Positions 1 through 8,749 of a stretch of 64,000 nucleotides of DNA are shown piece by piece (position 1 is the stretch's first letter; every line of letters begins with the position of its first letter). Position numbers and translations under genes: made by a program. The DNA is taken from positions 1-64,000 of the forward strand of contig CAVUJG010000002.1 in NCBI GenBank assembly GCA_963741755.1, in the 5' to 3' direction. Source of the DNA: Sva-07 sp963741755. Its GTDB lineage: Bacteria; Actinomycetota; Acidimicrobiia; Acidimicrobiales; Ilumatobacteraceae. The notes below the pieces were generated by a model. The model was not told where the DNA came from and searched no databases. It was given only the letters and a program-made list of their open reading frames with translations.

Positions 1-139
1 CCGGGGCGAGGGGAGGAAAAGCGGCGGGGATTGGACTTGGGTGGTGGGCGCTCTCCCTCACCCTGTGCAACCGGAACATGGGTTACACCTTTTCCCCGTG
101 TGCCACTGGCATGGGGTGTCTTGCGCTTATCCCAGCATC

Positions 140-184
140 TGTAACCTTGTGCCCGGTTTGAGGTGTTACCTATGTTGCCGGTTT
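140..184. repeat. Two imperfect direct repeats, possible insertion-sequence end remnant
   Basis: A 20-base unit at 140-159 (tgtaaccttgtgcccggttt) recurs at 164-184 with four or so differences. Short repeated tgt-acc...ccggttt blocks are reminiscent of IS21-family terminal repeats, but no transposase is present and the window starts just upstream, so this is only a suggestion. It lies inside the foreign left end of the contig. Confidence 0.3.
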
Positions 185-197
185 GCACTCATTGCCT

Positions 198-222
198 CCC
201 CTCGCCCCAGCGGGGAGAGGGG
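198..222. terminator. GC-rich hairpin downstream of the acyl-CoA synthetase
   Basis: Arms 198-208 and 212-222 pair over 11 positions with one mismatch around a 3-base loop. The element sits 20 bases beyond the stop of the minus-strand synthetase gene. Similar cccctc/gggag intergenic repeats are common in Pseudomonas and Xanthomonas genomes, which agrees with the foreign origin of this end. It could be a terminator or simply a REP-type repeat. Confidence 0.4.
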
Positions 223-241
223 CCGGGGGTGAGGGGCGGTT

Positions 242-1786
242 TCAGGGGTTGCTGGCGCTGGTGCGGGCAATTTCCTTGAGTTTGCCTTTGAGGATCTTAC
301 CGGTGGAACTCGCTGGCAGGGCGTCGATGAAGATGATTTCCGCGGGCGCTTGTAGCCGGAAAGATGCTCGGGGGCGTAGGCGGAGAATGCCTCGGCGGTG
401 AGCCGGGCGCCTTCGGCCGGCTGGACGAAGGCGACGACCTCCTCGTCGCCCTTCACGGGGCGGCCGACCACGGCGGAAAGGGTGACCTGCGGGTGGGCGT
501 TGAGCACGGCCTCGACCTCCGGCGGGTAGACGTTGAAGCCGGAGCGGATGATCAGCTCCTTGGACCGGCCGACCATGAAGAGGTAGCCGTCGTCATCCTG
601 GCGGCCCAGGTCGCCGGTCTTGAGCCAGCCGTCGGCGTCACCGGCGCCGGTGGCCTCGGGGTTGCGGAAGTAGCCGAGCATGACCGTCGGGCCGCGTACC
701 CAGAGCTCGCCGACCTCGCCGGCGGGCTCGGCGCCGCCGGCCGGGGTCGACCAGGCGGTACTCCAGGCCAGGCAGCGAGCGGGCCGACGGAAACGTCGTC
801 GTGCGGTGCTCGCCGATGCGGGTCTGGCTGATGGTCGGGCAGGCTTCGGTCAGGCCGTAGCCGTTGTTCAGGGTGATGCCGAAGACGCGCCTCGACTGCG
901 CGCTTTCAGTCGAGGTCCAGCGGTGCGCCGCCGGCGGACATATAGTCCAGCGCGGGCGCATCCAGGGTCAGGCCGGCCCGTCCAGGTGCTCCAGGGTGCG
1001 GGCGAACATGGCGGCACGCCCTGCACCACGGCGATCTGGTCCTCCCCAGGGCGCGCCACCAGGTGCGCCGGGTTCGAAGCGGGGCACGAGCAGCAGGCGC
1101 CACTGGCGCAGCGTCCCGAGGAAGACGCTGGCCAGGCCGAAGACGTGGCTGATCGGAAGCACGCCGTAGACTTGGCGGCCCGCCCAGGTTGCGCATGCGC
1201 GCCGAAACGATGGCGATAAGCAGGATGCGGTGGGTCAGCATGACGCCCTTGGGGCGGCCGGTCGTGCCGGAGGTGTAGATCATCGCCGCGACCTGGCCGG
1301 CGTTGCTCGGGGCGACCGGCTCGGCCTGGCGCGAGACCGCCGACCGACAGACGCGCCGAGGGCGTCGGCTGGTCCTGCACTCGGCGCCGTGGCGGTCGCC
1401 GTGGGCCGCGGCCTCGGGGATGACTCGGTGGTGAGACAGCGGCGCCGGGGCTGCAGTGGTCGAGGATGCGGTCGACCTCGTGCGGCGCCAGGCGGGCGTT
1501 GATCATCGCCGCCCAGGCGTCGAGCTGGCGGCCGCCAGCAGCAGCGGAACAGGGCGCGGCCGTTCTCGCTGACCAGCATCACCCGGTCGCCGGGGCGCAG
1601 GCCCAGCTCGATCCGCCAGTCGCCGGGCCGCCGTTCGACGGCTCGGCCAGTGCCGGTAAGTCCAGCGGACATCGCCATCGCTCAGCGCCGGGGCCACGGG
1701 CTCGTCTGCGCCAGCGCTCGACGCTATCGGCGTCGGAGGCGCCGCGGGAACGGGCCCGCGCCGAGATCGGTTGCCGGCGCCCGCAT
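242..1786 (-). pseudogene. AMP-dependent acyl-CoA synthetase, broken by many frameshifts
   Basis: Fragments in all three minus frames together spell an AMP-forming acyl-CoA ligase. They include the ATP-binding stretch MIYTSGTTGRPKGVML near 1283, the NNGYGLTEACP motif near 880, the C-terminal DGWLKTGDLGRQDDDGYLF block near 620 and a terminal TGKILKGKLKEIA lysine motif ending at TGA 242-244. A plausible ATG is at 1786, a few bases after the stop of the acyl-CoA dehydrogenase gene, so the two would form a fatty-acid degradation operon. The reading frame changes every 50-300 bases, far more often than anywhere else in the window. I read this as poor sequence at a contig end, not natural decay. 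The protein resembles proteobacterial ligases. Confidence 0.75.
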
Positions 1787-1788
1787 GC

Positions 1789-2945
1789 TCACTGTGCCTC
1801 GCGGATCATGTTGCGCGCGATGACCAGCTGCTGGATCTGGCAGGTGCCTTCGTAGATGCGGAACAGGCGGACGTCGCGGTAGAAGCGCTCGATGGCGTAG
1901 TCGGCGATGTAGCCGGCGCCGCCGTGGATCTGCACCGCGCGGTCGGCGACGCGGCCGACCATCTCGCGCGCGAACAGCTTGCAGCAGGAGGCCTCGGTGC
2001 GGACGTCTCGCCGTCGTCGTTGCGGCGGGCGGCGTCGAGCACCATGCAGCGGGCGGCGTAGGCTTCGGCCTTGCTGTCGGCGAGCATGGCCTGGACCAGC
2101 TGGAACTCGGCGATCGGCTGGCCGAACTGCTGGCGGTCGATGGCGTAGCGCAGCGCCTCGTCGATCAGCCGCTCGGCGACGCCGACGCAGACCGCGGCGA
2201 TGTGCAGGCGGCCGCGGTCGAGCACCTTCATGGCGGTCTTGAAGCCCTGGCCCTCCGACGCCGCCGATCAGTCGCCTCGGCCGGCACGCGGCAGTCCTCG
2301 AAGATGACGTCGCAGGTATGGGCGCCCTTCTGGCCCATCTTGCGTGTCGGGCTTGCCGACGGACGAGGCCGGGCGTGTCGCGCTTCGACGATGAAGGCGG
2401 AGACGCCGCCGGCGCCCTTGCTCGCCGGATCGGTGCGCGCCATGACGGTGAAGACGCCGGCCTCGGGCGCGTTGGTGATGTAGCGCTTGGTGCCGTTGAG
2501 CACGTAGCCGTCGCCGTCGCGCGCGCGCGGTGGTCGCAGCGAGCCGGCGTCCGAGCCGGCGTCCGGCTCGGTCAGCGCGAAGGAGCCGATCAGCTCGCCG
2601 GAGGCGAGCCGCGGCAGGTAGCTGCTGCTTCTGCTCCTCGGTGCCGTCGATGACGATGCCCTGGGAGCCGATGCCGTTGTTGGTGCCGAAGCAGGAGCGG
2701 AAGGCCGGCGAGGTCATGCCGAGTCGCCAAGGCGACCGCGACCTCCTCGTCCATGGTCAGGCCGAGGCCGCCGTACTCCTCGGGGATCGACAGGCCGAAC
2801 AGGCCCATGTCCCTCATCTCGCTCGACGATGTCGTGGGGTATGCGATCGTCGCGTCGACCGCGCCTCGGCCGGGATCAGCCGCTCGTCGACGAAGCGGCG
2901 GATGGTGTCGAGGAGCTGGTCGAGGGTTTCGGCATCTCTGATCAC
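1789..2945 (-). pseudogene. Acyl-CoA dehydrogenase, broken by many frameshifts
   Basis: Pieces in different frames give an FAD-dependent acyl-CoA dehydrogenase of about 385 residues, the usual family length. The N-terminus starts at GTG 2945 behind an AAAGAGGA ribosome site and reads VIRDAETLDQLLDTIRRFVD. The middle carries MGLFGLSIPEEYGGLGL and the C-terminus ends IYEGTCQIQQLVIARNM with its stop at 1789-1791. The family oxidises acyl-CoA to enoyl-CoA with electron-transfer flavoprotein. It lies between an IclR-type regulator and the acyl-CoA synthetase, a usual proteobacterial arrangement. The frameshift density marks it as unreliable sequence. Confidence 0.75.
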
Positions 2946-2986
2946 AGTGGGTCCTCTTTAACTCATGTGAGGCGCGGTGGCGGATT

Positions 2987-3707
2987 TTACAGGGAACGCA
3001 TGGAGCGGTGCACGTCACGCACGGTGTCCAGCAGCAGCGGCGCCACTTCGGTCTCGAGGCGTTCCTCGGACAGGGGCGTGAAGCTGGGGCCGCCGCAATT
3101 GAAGGCGTAGATTTCGTTACTCTCGGCATGGACCAGGGGCACGCCGATGGCGTTGACGTCCCGCTCCCAGTCACACATGGACTTCACATAGCCTTTCTTG
3201 TCGTACAGGCGCTGGGCCCGCTCGATCCCCCGGCGCAGCTTCGGGCCAGTCGTCGCCGGCATGGCGCTTGATGTGGTCCATCAGGTAGTCGCGCTCATGC
3301 TGGGGCAGCGCCACCAGGAAGGCACGACCCACGGCACTGGTGAGAATGTGCCAGCGCGAGCCGATATCCAGGCGCAGGGTGACGGCGCCGCCGCCCCGGC
3401 AGTGTTCCAGATAAATCATGTGACAGGCGGTCGCGGGTGGCCAGGGCCACGGAGGCATCCACCTTGTCGGCCAGGGCCTGCATGGTCGCGGTCGCGCCAC
3501 CTGGCGGATACCGAAGTTGGCCAGGGTGGCGTAGCCCAGGGCCAAAACGCCGGTGGCCAGGGAATAGCGTTCCAGCCGCGGCGAATAGTTGAGGTAGCCG
3601 AGCTGGGTCAGGGTATAGGTGAGGCGCGTGACCGTGGGCTTGGGCAGGCCGGTGCGCCGGGCGATCTCCTGGTTGCCCGAGCAGGCTGTCGCCGGGGGTG
3701 AAGGCGC
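2987..3707 (-). pseudogene. IclR-family transcriptional regulator, N-terminus lost at a chimeric junction
   Basis: The fragment starts within the helix-turn-helix (GNQEIARRTGLPKPTVTRLT, near 3670-3610), continues with YSLATGVLALGYATLANFGI and ends with the effector-binding domain (GYVKSMCDWERDVNAIGVPL) and stop at 2987. At least three frameshifts are needed to join the parts. The first ~20 residues expected for IclR proteins are missing because the sequence switches at ~3707 to an unrelated MBL-fold gene. In its source genome it probably controlled the adjacent acyl-CoA genes. Confidence 0.75.
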
Positions 3708-3712
3708 GCACT
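3700..3712. other. Chimeric junction between two unrelated genomes
   Basis: On the minus strand the MBL-fold protein reads correctly up to HVEADEC (3708-3725). The next bases read RAFTPGD, which is the start of the IclR helix-turn-helix region in a different frame. Left of this point frameshifts are extremely dense and the genes look gammaproteobacterial. Right of it the genes are actinobacterial and mostly intact. There is no integrase, att site or transposon end at the join, so an assembly chimera is more likely than a natural insertion. Confidence 0.75.
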
Positions 3713-3947
3713 CATCGGCCTCGACGTGTCCGAAGGTGATCCAGCGGAGTGTTTCGATCGGCACGACTGTCCCGACTGCTGCGCTGACCGAGTCGAACAG
3801 CATGCGTTGGCCCGTGTGGAACAGCAGCGGCTCGTCGTCGTCGATGAGGAATTGGTTGAAGGTGAAGCCGGTCGGACCGACATCGGCAACGAAGGTCGAG
3901 AGTCGATAGATGCCGTCGGCGATTTCGTCGATGAGTGTGTCTGACAT
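3708..3947 (-). pseudogene. MBL-fold (flavodiiron/ODP-like) protein, truncated after ~80 residues
   Basis: It starts at ATG 3947 behind an AAGGAG ribosome site and reads into a beta-lactamase-like fold: FNQFLIDDDEPLLFHTGQRM followed by HVEADE. HxExD is the diiron ligand motif of flavodiiron and ODP proteins. The gene stops making sense at ~3707, where the contig switches to other DNA, so only about a third of the protein is present. It is the third gene of the operon TetR, DinB-like, MBL, all on the minus strand with a 31-base gap before it. A redox or oxygen-sensing role is likely from the family only. Confidence 0.7.
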
Positions 3948-3978
3948 GGTGTAGCTCCTTGGGTTCGGGATCGGGAAT

Positions 3979-4746
3979 TCAGAGTGGAAGGGTGTGTCGG
4001 AGGACGCCAATGGCAGTGGTCCGCTCGGCGAGTGTGCGAACGAAATCGACGACGCTGATGTGGACTTCCTCGCCGCCGATCCCTTGCACGAAGGTGCCGC
4101 CCGCGGGACCGTCGAGGACGAGGGTGAACGGCTCGCCGTGGGTGGCCGCCCATTCGGCGATGATGTCAGCGAGGATGCGTCCGTCGTGGACCGCGTCGTG
4201 GTCGGGTTCGACGGCGATGGAGTGGGCGATGTCGACCCGGTGAGCCCACACGTCGCGGGTGAAGCCGATGTCGAACAGGTACGACAACGGCTGACGTCCG
4301 ACTGGTTCGGGCAGATTCAGCAGCTTCAGGCCGGCGATCGGCCGGGGCATCTTGGTGCGCGACTTCAGCGCCTTGGCCGACACCGTGGTCCACTCGGAGA
4401 TCAGTTGCTCGGTCGTCGCTGACGCCCGCTCGCGGACCTGCAATTCGTTCATTCCGTCCCACCAGAACGGCGAACCGAGTTCCTTGCAGATCGGCTTGCC
4501 GCCACGCTTCTGGCGGACGAACTCGCGGGGTGATGCTTGACTTGCAGCGGAGCCGACGAGGTGGGCCGCCATCGCGCGGACGTCCCACAGGGTGCATTCG
4601 GTCGGCGTGCTCCATTGGGTTGGGCTCAGCGATTCCATCAACTCGCCGAACTTTCGGTTCTCGATGGCGGTGATCTGCATTGCTTCGTCGTGGTCGATGC
4701 GGGTGATCGAGGTGATGTCGATGGTTGCGGTCGGGGTCTGATTCAC
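3979..4746 (-). CDS. Maleylpyruvate isomerase-family (DinB-like) mycothiol-dependent protein
   Basis: This 255-residue protein starts at GTG 4746 after AGGAGAG and overlaps the TetR stop by 4 bases. It has the TIGR03083-type layout: an N-terminal DinB four-helix region (LSPTQWSTPTECTLWDVRAM followed by AHLVGSA, where the His is the usual metal ligand), a middle LFDIGFTRDVWAHRVDIA block with further ligands, and a C-terminal SCP2-like part (EPFTLVLDGPAGG). Family members use mycothiol or act as metal-dependent thiol S-transferases. The substrate cannot be read from sequence. Co-transcription with TetR and an MBL protein suggests an inducible detoxification or redox unit. Confidence 0.8.
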   Translation of the reverse strand: MNQTPTATIDITSITRIDHDEAMQITAIENRKFGELMESLSPTQWSTPTECTLWDVRAMAAHLVGSAASQASPREFVRQKRGGKPICKELGSPFWWDGMNELQVRERASATTEQLISEWTTVSAKALKSRTKMPRPIAGLKLLNLPEPVGRQPLSYLFDIGFTRDVWAHRVDIAHSIAVEPDHDAVHDGRILADIIAEWAATHGEPFTLVLDGPAGGTFVQGIGGEEVHISVVDFVRTLAERTTAIGVLRHTLPL

Positions 4747-5408
4747 AATTTCACTCTCCTGGTCGTGGCGGGCTTCTTGGTGGGACGAGCGGCGCGCTGG
4801 TCGACGTCGGCGACGAGCACCTCGACGGCGTGGCGGGCAAGGAGCACCCATCGATCTCCACCGGGATCGTTCGCCACCTGCTGATGGGCGAGCCCGGACA
4901 CGATCGCCGAGAAGAGATCGACGCCTTCCGGGCCGTCCACGCGTGCGGCACGCAGCCGTTCGGTCATGAGGTCGACGAATTGCTGGGATGGCGCCATCGC
5001 CTTGGCAGATGGTTCAAAACCGGGGATGGTGCGTTGGAAGAGCAGTTGGTGGCGAACGATGTCCTCGCTCGAGAACCGGACGAGATCCTCGACGACGGCG
5101 ACGAGTTCTTCCCGCGGGTCTGCGAGGGGTTCGCGTGCCCGACAGCGATCGAGCAACTGTCGTTGGCCGTCTTCGAACATCGCGTCGTAGAGGTCGAGCT
5201 TCGACTCGAAGTACGCATACAGCGAGGGCTGGCGGAGATCGACGCTGTCGGCGAGGTCGCGAAGCGAGATGCCGGCGAGACCGTCGCGTCTGGCCAGCGA
5301 CCACGCATTGTCGATGATTCGTGCGCGTTTGGCCATGTGGCGCTGACCGCGCCGGTCCGGTTGGGCTGTTGGCGTCTTCTCGTTGGTGGACGTTCGTCTA
5401 TCAGTCAT
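4743..5408 (-). CDS. TetR-family transcriptional repressor
   Basis: A TetR protein of 221 residues if it starts at ATG 5408, or 197 if it starts at ATG 5336 (MAKRARIID, the more typical TetR beginning). The helix-turn-helix is AWSLARRDGLAGISLRDLAD followed by SVDLRQPSLYAYFESK. The C-terminal half matches the WHG-type ligand domain (FQRTIPGFEPS, LMTERLRAARVDGPEGVDLF). It heads an operon with the DinB-like and MBL genes. A perfect 31-base palindromic site spans the upstream ATG (5406-5408), so the first start codon lies inside the operator. If the mRNA is leaderless 5408 works; otherwise 5336 is better. Confidence 0.85.
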   Translation of the reverse strand: MTDRRTSTNEKTPTAQPDRRGQRHMAKRARIIDNAWSLARRDGLAGISLRDLADSVDLRQPSLYAYFESKLDLYDAMFEDGQRQLLDRCRAREPLADPREELVAVVEDLVRFSSEDIVRHQLLFQRTIPGFEPSAKAMAPSQQFVDLMTERLRAARVDGPEGVDLFSAIVSGLAHQQVANDPGGDRWVLLARHAVEVLVADVDQRAARPTKKPATTRRVKL

Positions 5409-5428
5409 AGAATATCTATGACTGATAG
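5398..5428. promoter_or_regulatory. TetR operator palindrome
   Basis: Perfect inverted repeat: arm CTATCAGTCATAG at 5398-5410, spacer AATAT, and the exact reverse complement at 5416-5428. It lies at the start of the TetR gene, where autoregulating TetR proteins normally bind. It overlaps the first possible start codon and would block transcription of the whole three-gene operon. Confidence 0.8.
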
Positions 5429-5469
5429 TGTTCCTCGGACAGCAAGAAGTCAAGGAAGTTCTGCAGGCC

Positions 5470-6780
5470 CTACCGGCCTGATCTGTCAACGGGAGAGGGG
5501 AGGACCGTGCGGACACGGCGCGTATTGACGGCGGCTCGCAGGGCCATCCACACGACGAGCCCGCCCCAGATCCCGGCGATGCCCAGCGACGGCGTGGCGA
5601 GCACGACGACCGCGATGGGCGCAACCGCAAGCAGATATCCGAAGGCCGCTCTGCCCAGGAACTGGTAGTCACCGAGGCCGATCAGCACGCCGTCGTCAGC
5701 GAACGCGATGGCGCCAGGCAACAGCAGCACGGCGAGGAACAACAACGCCGATGTCGCGCGGCTCACCACGGCTGGGTCGTCGCTGAACGCCTGGGGGAGC
5801 AGCGTCGACGTCGCCGCCACGACCAGCGCAATCGCCGAGGCGGCGATCGCCGACAGCCGAACAACACGTCGGGCGACCTCAGCTGCGCCGGACCCGTCGT
5901 GCCCGAGTTCCTCGGCGACCAGCGTCTGGGCGGGGATCGCGAGGGCATCGAGCACGAGCGCCAGGAACAGGAACATCGTCATCGCGATCTGGTGGGCGGC
6001 CAGCGTGGTGTCGTCGACCCTGGCGGCGATGGCGGTCGCACCGGTGAACACCGCCAGCATCGACCCCACGCGCAGGAGTAGGTGTCGGCCTGCGGTCAGC
6101 AGCGGAGCCATCTCTGCCCAGTCGGGCCATCGATGACGAGCAGGTGCCAGATGTCGCCGAACGACCACGAGGAACGCAACGCCGGCGCCGGCCTGGGCGA
6201 TCGTTGTCGACCACGCAGCGCCAGCGATGCCGAGATCGAAGCCGAACACGAGGACCAACTCGATCAGGAGGTTCGCGACGTTCGAACACACCAGGATCAC
6301 CAGCGGCGTTCGATAGTCGGAGGCGCCGCGCTGCATCCCCTGGGCCGCCAACGCGATCAGCACGAACGGCACGCCGAGCGCCGCGATCTGCAGGTACTCG
6401 ACAGCGAAGTCGAGCACGTCACCGTCGGCGCCGATCGCCGACGCCAGCGGTCGTGCGCCGAACACGAGAACGGGCACGGCGAAGATCGACACGAAGCCGG
6501 CGATCCACAGGGCTTGCACGCCGACGTCGGCGGCTTCGGCCGGCTGCCCGGCGCCCAGGCGGTTGGCGACCCGTTGCGTGGTGCCGTAGGCGAGGAAGTT
6601 GGACCCGGCCACCACCAATGCCAGCAGCGTGACGGCAACTGCGAGTCCGGCGAGCTGGTCGGTTCCGAGGCGTCCGACGATCGCCGTGTCGACGAGGCGA
6701 TACAGCGGTTCGGCAGCGAGCGTCCCCAGCGCGGGAATCGCCAGCGCGATGATCCGCCGATCGGTGGCCCTCACGCCCAC
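5470..6780 (-). CDS. MATE-family multidrug/Na+(H+) antiporter (DinF subfamily)
   Basis: 436 residues, the usual MATE length, with about twelve hydrophobic helices and the internal two-fold repeat of the family. The first helix region reads LAIPALGTLAAEPLYRLVDT followed by AIVGRLGTDQLAGL, which is diagnostic for the DinF branch. Later GMQRGASDYRTPL and AAHQIAMTMFLFLALVLDAL are also typical. Members export cationic compounds or organic acids using ion gradients at the cytoplasmic membrane. It starts with GTG 6780 or the in-frame GTG two codons later. Upstream lies a nested-dyad element rather than a clear promoter. It ends 62 bases before the TetR gene, so the two may be partly co-transcribed. 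Confidence 0.9.
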   Translation of the reverse strand: MGVRATDRRIIALAIPALGTLAAEPLYRLVDTAIVGRLGTDQLAGLAVAVTLLALVVAGSNFLAYGTTQRVANRLGAGQPAEAADVGVQALWIAGFVSIFAVPVLVFGARPLASAIGADGDVLDFAVEYLQIAALGVPFVLIALAAQGMQRGASDYRTPLVILVCSNVANLLIELVLVFGFDLGIAGAAWSTTIAQAGAGVAFLVVVRRHLAPARHRWPDWAEMAPLLTAGRHLLLRVGSMLAVFTGATAIAARVDDTTLAAHQIAMTMFLFLALVLDALAIPAQTLVAEELGHDGSGAAEVARRVVRLSAIAASAIALVVAATSTLLPQAFSDDPAVVSRATSALLFLAVLLLPGAIAFADDGVLIGLGDYQFLGRAAFGYLLAVAPIAVVVLATPSLGIAGIWGGLVVWMALRAAVNTRRVRTVLPSPVDRSGR

Positions 6781-6790
6781 ACACCCCGGC

Positions 6791-6837
6791 TTCTCGTGAA
6801 CAAATGTGCGCTCAGAGCGTGGAATTGTTCACGAGAA
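6791..6837. repeat. Nested-dyad element between MATE and trpS
   Basis: Outer arms of 13 bases (TTCTCGTGAACAA at 6791-6803 and its exact reverse complement at 6825-6837) enclose a second small dyad, CGCTC-A-GAGCG, at the centre. The layout matches the element at 56141-56179. It lies after the trpS stop on the minus strand and before the MATE start, so it could end trpS transcription, act as an operator, or be a REP-type repeat. Confidence 0.55.
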
Positions 6838-6853
6838 CGGGGGTCGAGCGGGC

Positions 6854-7873
6854 TCAGGCGGGGAGGAGGCCGATGTTGGCGTGGGCCCGGTCCAGGGTCG
6901 CCGAGGCCACCTCGCGGGCCTTGTCGGCTCCGACGCGCAACAGGCGGGCGAGTTCCCCCGGGTCGTCGAGCAGCTCGAGGTAACGGGTCCGGATCGGATC
7001 GAGCACGGCCACGACCGCCTCGCCCGTGTCGACCTTGAGTCGGCCGTACTGCTCGTAATCGTCGGCGACCGCCTGGGGGGTACGCCCTGTCACTGCGGCA
7101 TTGATCTCCAGCAGGTTGGCGACCCCGGGCTTCTCGGCGCGGTCGTAACGCACCGAGTCGGTGCCGGTGTCGGAGTCGGTGACCGCCCGCTTGAACTTCT
7201 TCATGATCGCACCGGGCTCGTCGATCAGGTACACACAGCCGCTGTCGGACTCGTCGGACTTCGACATCTTCGAGGTGGGGTCCTGCAGGCTCATCACGCG
7301 TGCGCCGGCGGCCGGCGTGACCGCTTCGGGGATCACGAAGGTGTCGCCGAAGCGGTGGTTGAAGCGGATCGCGATGTCGCGGGTGATCTCGACGTGTTGG
7401 CGTTGGTCGTCGCCGATCGGCACCTCGTTGGCGTCGTACAGCACGATGTCGGCGGCCTGCAGGGCCGGGTAGGTGAACAAACCGGCCGAGACGAACTCGT
7501 GCTCACGCTTGGCGCTCTTGTCCTTGAACTGGGTCATGCGCGACAGCTCGCCAAAGCTGGCGGTGCACTCCATGATCCAGCCCAGCTGGTTGTGTTCGGG
7601 CACGTGACTCTGCACGAAGACCGTGGCCACATCAGGGTCGAGACCGATGGCGAAGAACATCGCGGCCAGCGACATCGTCTGGCGCCCGAGCACGCCGGGC
7701 GCGTCGGTCACCGTGAGCGCATGGAGGTCGACGATGCCGTGGAACGCATCGCATTCGTGCTGGCCCGACACCCACGGCTGAAGCGCTCCGAGGTAGTTGC
7801 CGAGATGCACGTCGCCCGTGGGCTGCATGCACGACAGCACACGTGTCGTGGAGGGGCTCGCTGGGTTCGTCAC
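6854..7873 (-). CDS. trpS: Tryptophanyl-tRNA synthetase
   Basis: Class I synthetase that charges tRNA-Trp. With the start at GTG 7873 it has 339 residues, the normal bacterial TrpS length. The HIGH-type signature is PTGDVHLGNY at 18-27 and the KMSKS loop is at residues 202-206. QFKDKSAKREHEFVSAGLF and the pocket segment YPALQAADIVLYDANEVPIG are characteristic. A longer reading upstream would overlap the scpA promoter. The chosen start is supported by a TATCGT -10 box eight bases before it, which implies a leaderless mRNA. It is divergent from scpA with 53 bases between the start codons. Confidence 0.95.
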   Translation of the reverse strand: MTNPASPSTTRVLSCMQPTGDVHLGNYLGALQPWVSGQHECDAFHGIVDLHALTVTDAPGVLGRQTMSLAAMFFAIGLDPDVATVFVQSHVPEHNQLGWIMECTASFGELSRMTQFKDKSAKREHEFVSAGLFTYPALQAADIVLYDANEVPIGDDQRQHVEITRDIAIRFNHRFGDTFVIPEAVTPAAGARVMSLQDPTSKMSKSDESDSGCVYLIDEPGAIMKKFKRAVTDSDTGTDSVRYDRAEKPGVANLLEINAAVTGRTPQAVADDYEQYGRLKVDTGEAVVAVLDPIRTRYLELLDDPGELARLLRVGADKAREVASATLDRAHANIGLLPA

Positions 7874-7881
7874 GGGCGCCG

Positions 7882-7887
7882 ACGATA
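7882..7887 (-). promoter_or_regulatory. -10 box of trpS
   Basis: TATCGT on the minus strand, eight bases before GTG 7873. The spacing puts the transcription start at or next to the start codon. Confidence 0.5.
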
Positions 7888-7912
7888 CCCGTTTGCACCA
7901 CCGGCGCTCCGG

Positions 7913-7918
7913 TAGGTT
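7913..7918 (+). promoter_or_regulatory. -10 box of scpA
   Basis: TAGGTT eight bases before ATG 7927, identical to the box in front of the phosphoribosyltransferase gene at 37944. Predicted leaderless transcript. Confidence 0.55.
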
Positions 7919-7926
7919 GGGCGACG

Positions 7927-8742
7927 ATGTCCATCCAGACAACCAGCGGCACCGCCAACACCACGTCGGGCACCGTCGTCTCGACCCCGGTCTACGAGGG
8001 CCCCTTCGACATGCTGTTGCAGCTGATCCTGCGCGAGCAGGTCGACATCTACGAGGTCAACCTGTCGAGCATCGTCGACGCCTATCTGGTCGAGATCGAA
8101 CGCATGCAGCTCCTCGATCTCGATGTGGCGACCGGTTTCCTGCTGATTGCGGCCACGCTCGTCGAGCTCAAGGCCCGTCGCCTGCTCCCGAACCCGACCG
8201 ACATCGACCTCGACGACGAGTTCGCGCTGTGGGAAGAGCGCGACATGCTGCTCGCGCGCCTGCTCGAAGCCAAGACGTTCAAGGACGTCGCGCAGATCTT
8301 CTCGCAGCTCGCCGACGACGCCAATCTGTCGTTTCCTCGAGTGGTCGGGCCGGACGAACGTTTCGCCGACACCGTGCCTGACATGCTCGAAGGCACCAGC
8401 GTCGCCAGCTTGCGCAACGCCGCGATTCGGGCGCTGACGCCGAAGCCGGTCCCCGTCGTCGACCTGTTCCACGTCAATCCGATCACCACCACGGTGGCCG
8501 ACGCCGTTGCCGAGCTGCTCGACGAACTTCCGCGGCTCGGCCGAATCACATTCCGACGGCTCACCGCCGACTTCGCCGATCGCATCGAGGTGATCATCCG
8601 GTTCCTGGCCGTGCTCGAGCTCTACAAGCAGGGTGCCGTCGAGATCGATCAGCCCGAACGTTTCGGCGACATCGAGGTGATCTGGAGCGCGGGCGACGAC
8701 TTCGACACCACCGCGATCCTGATCGACGCGTACGACGGCTGA
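7927..8742 (+). CDS. scpA: Segregation and condensation protein A (kleisin)
   Basis: 271 residues. ScpA is the kleisin subunit that bridges the Smc dimer and recruits ScpB for chromosome condensation. The N-terminal helical domain starts at VYEGPFDMLLQLILREQVDI followed by YEVNLSSIVDAYL, with FLLIAATLVELKARRLLP next; these are the most conserved ScpA stretches. The C-terminal winged helix (ITFRRLTADFADRIEVIIRF followed by LAVLELYKQGAVEIDQ) binds the Smc head. It is the first gene of a long plus-strand series and is followed by scpB after 7 bases. Confidence 0.95.
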   Translation: MSIQTTSGTANTTSGTVVSTPVYEGPFDMLLQLILREQVDIYEVNLSSIVDAYLVEIERMQLLDLDVATGFLLIAATLVELKARRLLPNPTDIDLDDEFALWEERDMLLARLLEAKTFKDVAQIFSQLADDANLSFPRVVGPDERFADTVPDMLEGTSVASLRNAAIRALTPKPVPVVDLFHVNPITTTVADAVAELLDELPRLGRITFRRLTADFADRIEVIIRFLAVLELYKQGAVEIDQPERFGDIEVIWSAGDDFDTTAILIDAYDG

Positions 8743-8749
8743 GGCGCTG

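Noticed and set aside
1..3707. A horizontally acquired acyl-CoA degradation island
   Set aside because: No mobile element, attachment site or target repeat at the boundary, and frameshifts far denser than in the rest of the window. An assembly artefact explains it better.
3171..4010. A single 279-residue protein joining an MBL N-terminus to an IclR-type regulator
   Set aside because: The two halves belong to unrelated families, each truncated at the join, and the left half has several frameshifts. It is a chimeric join, not a real fusion.
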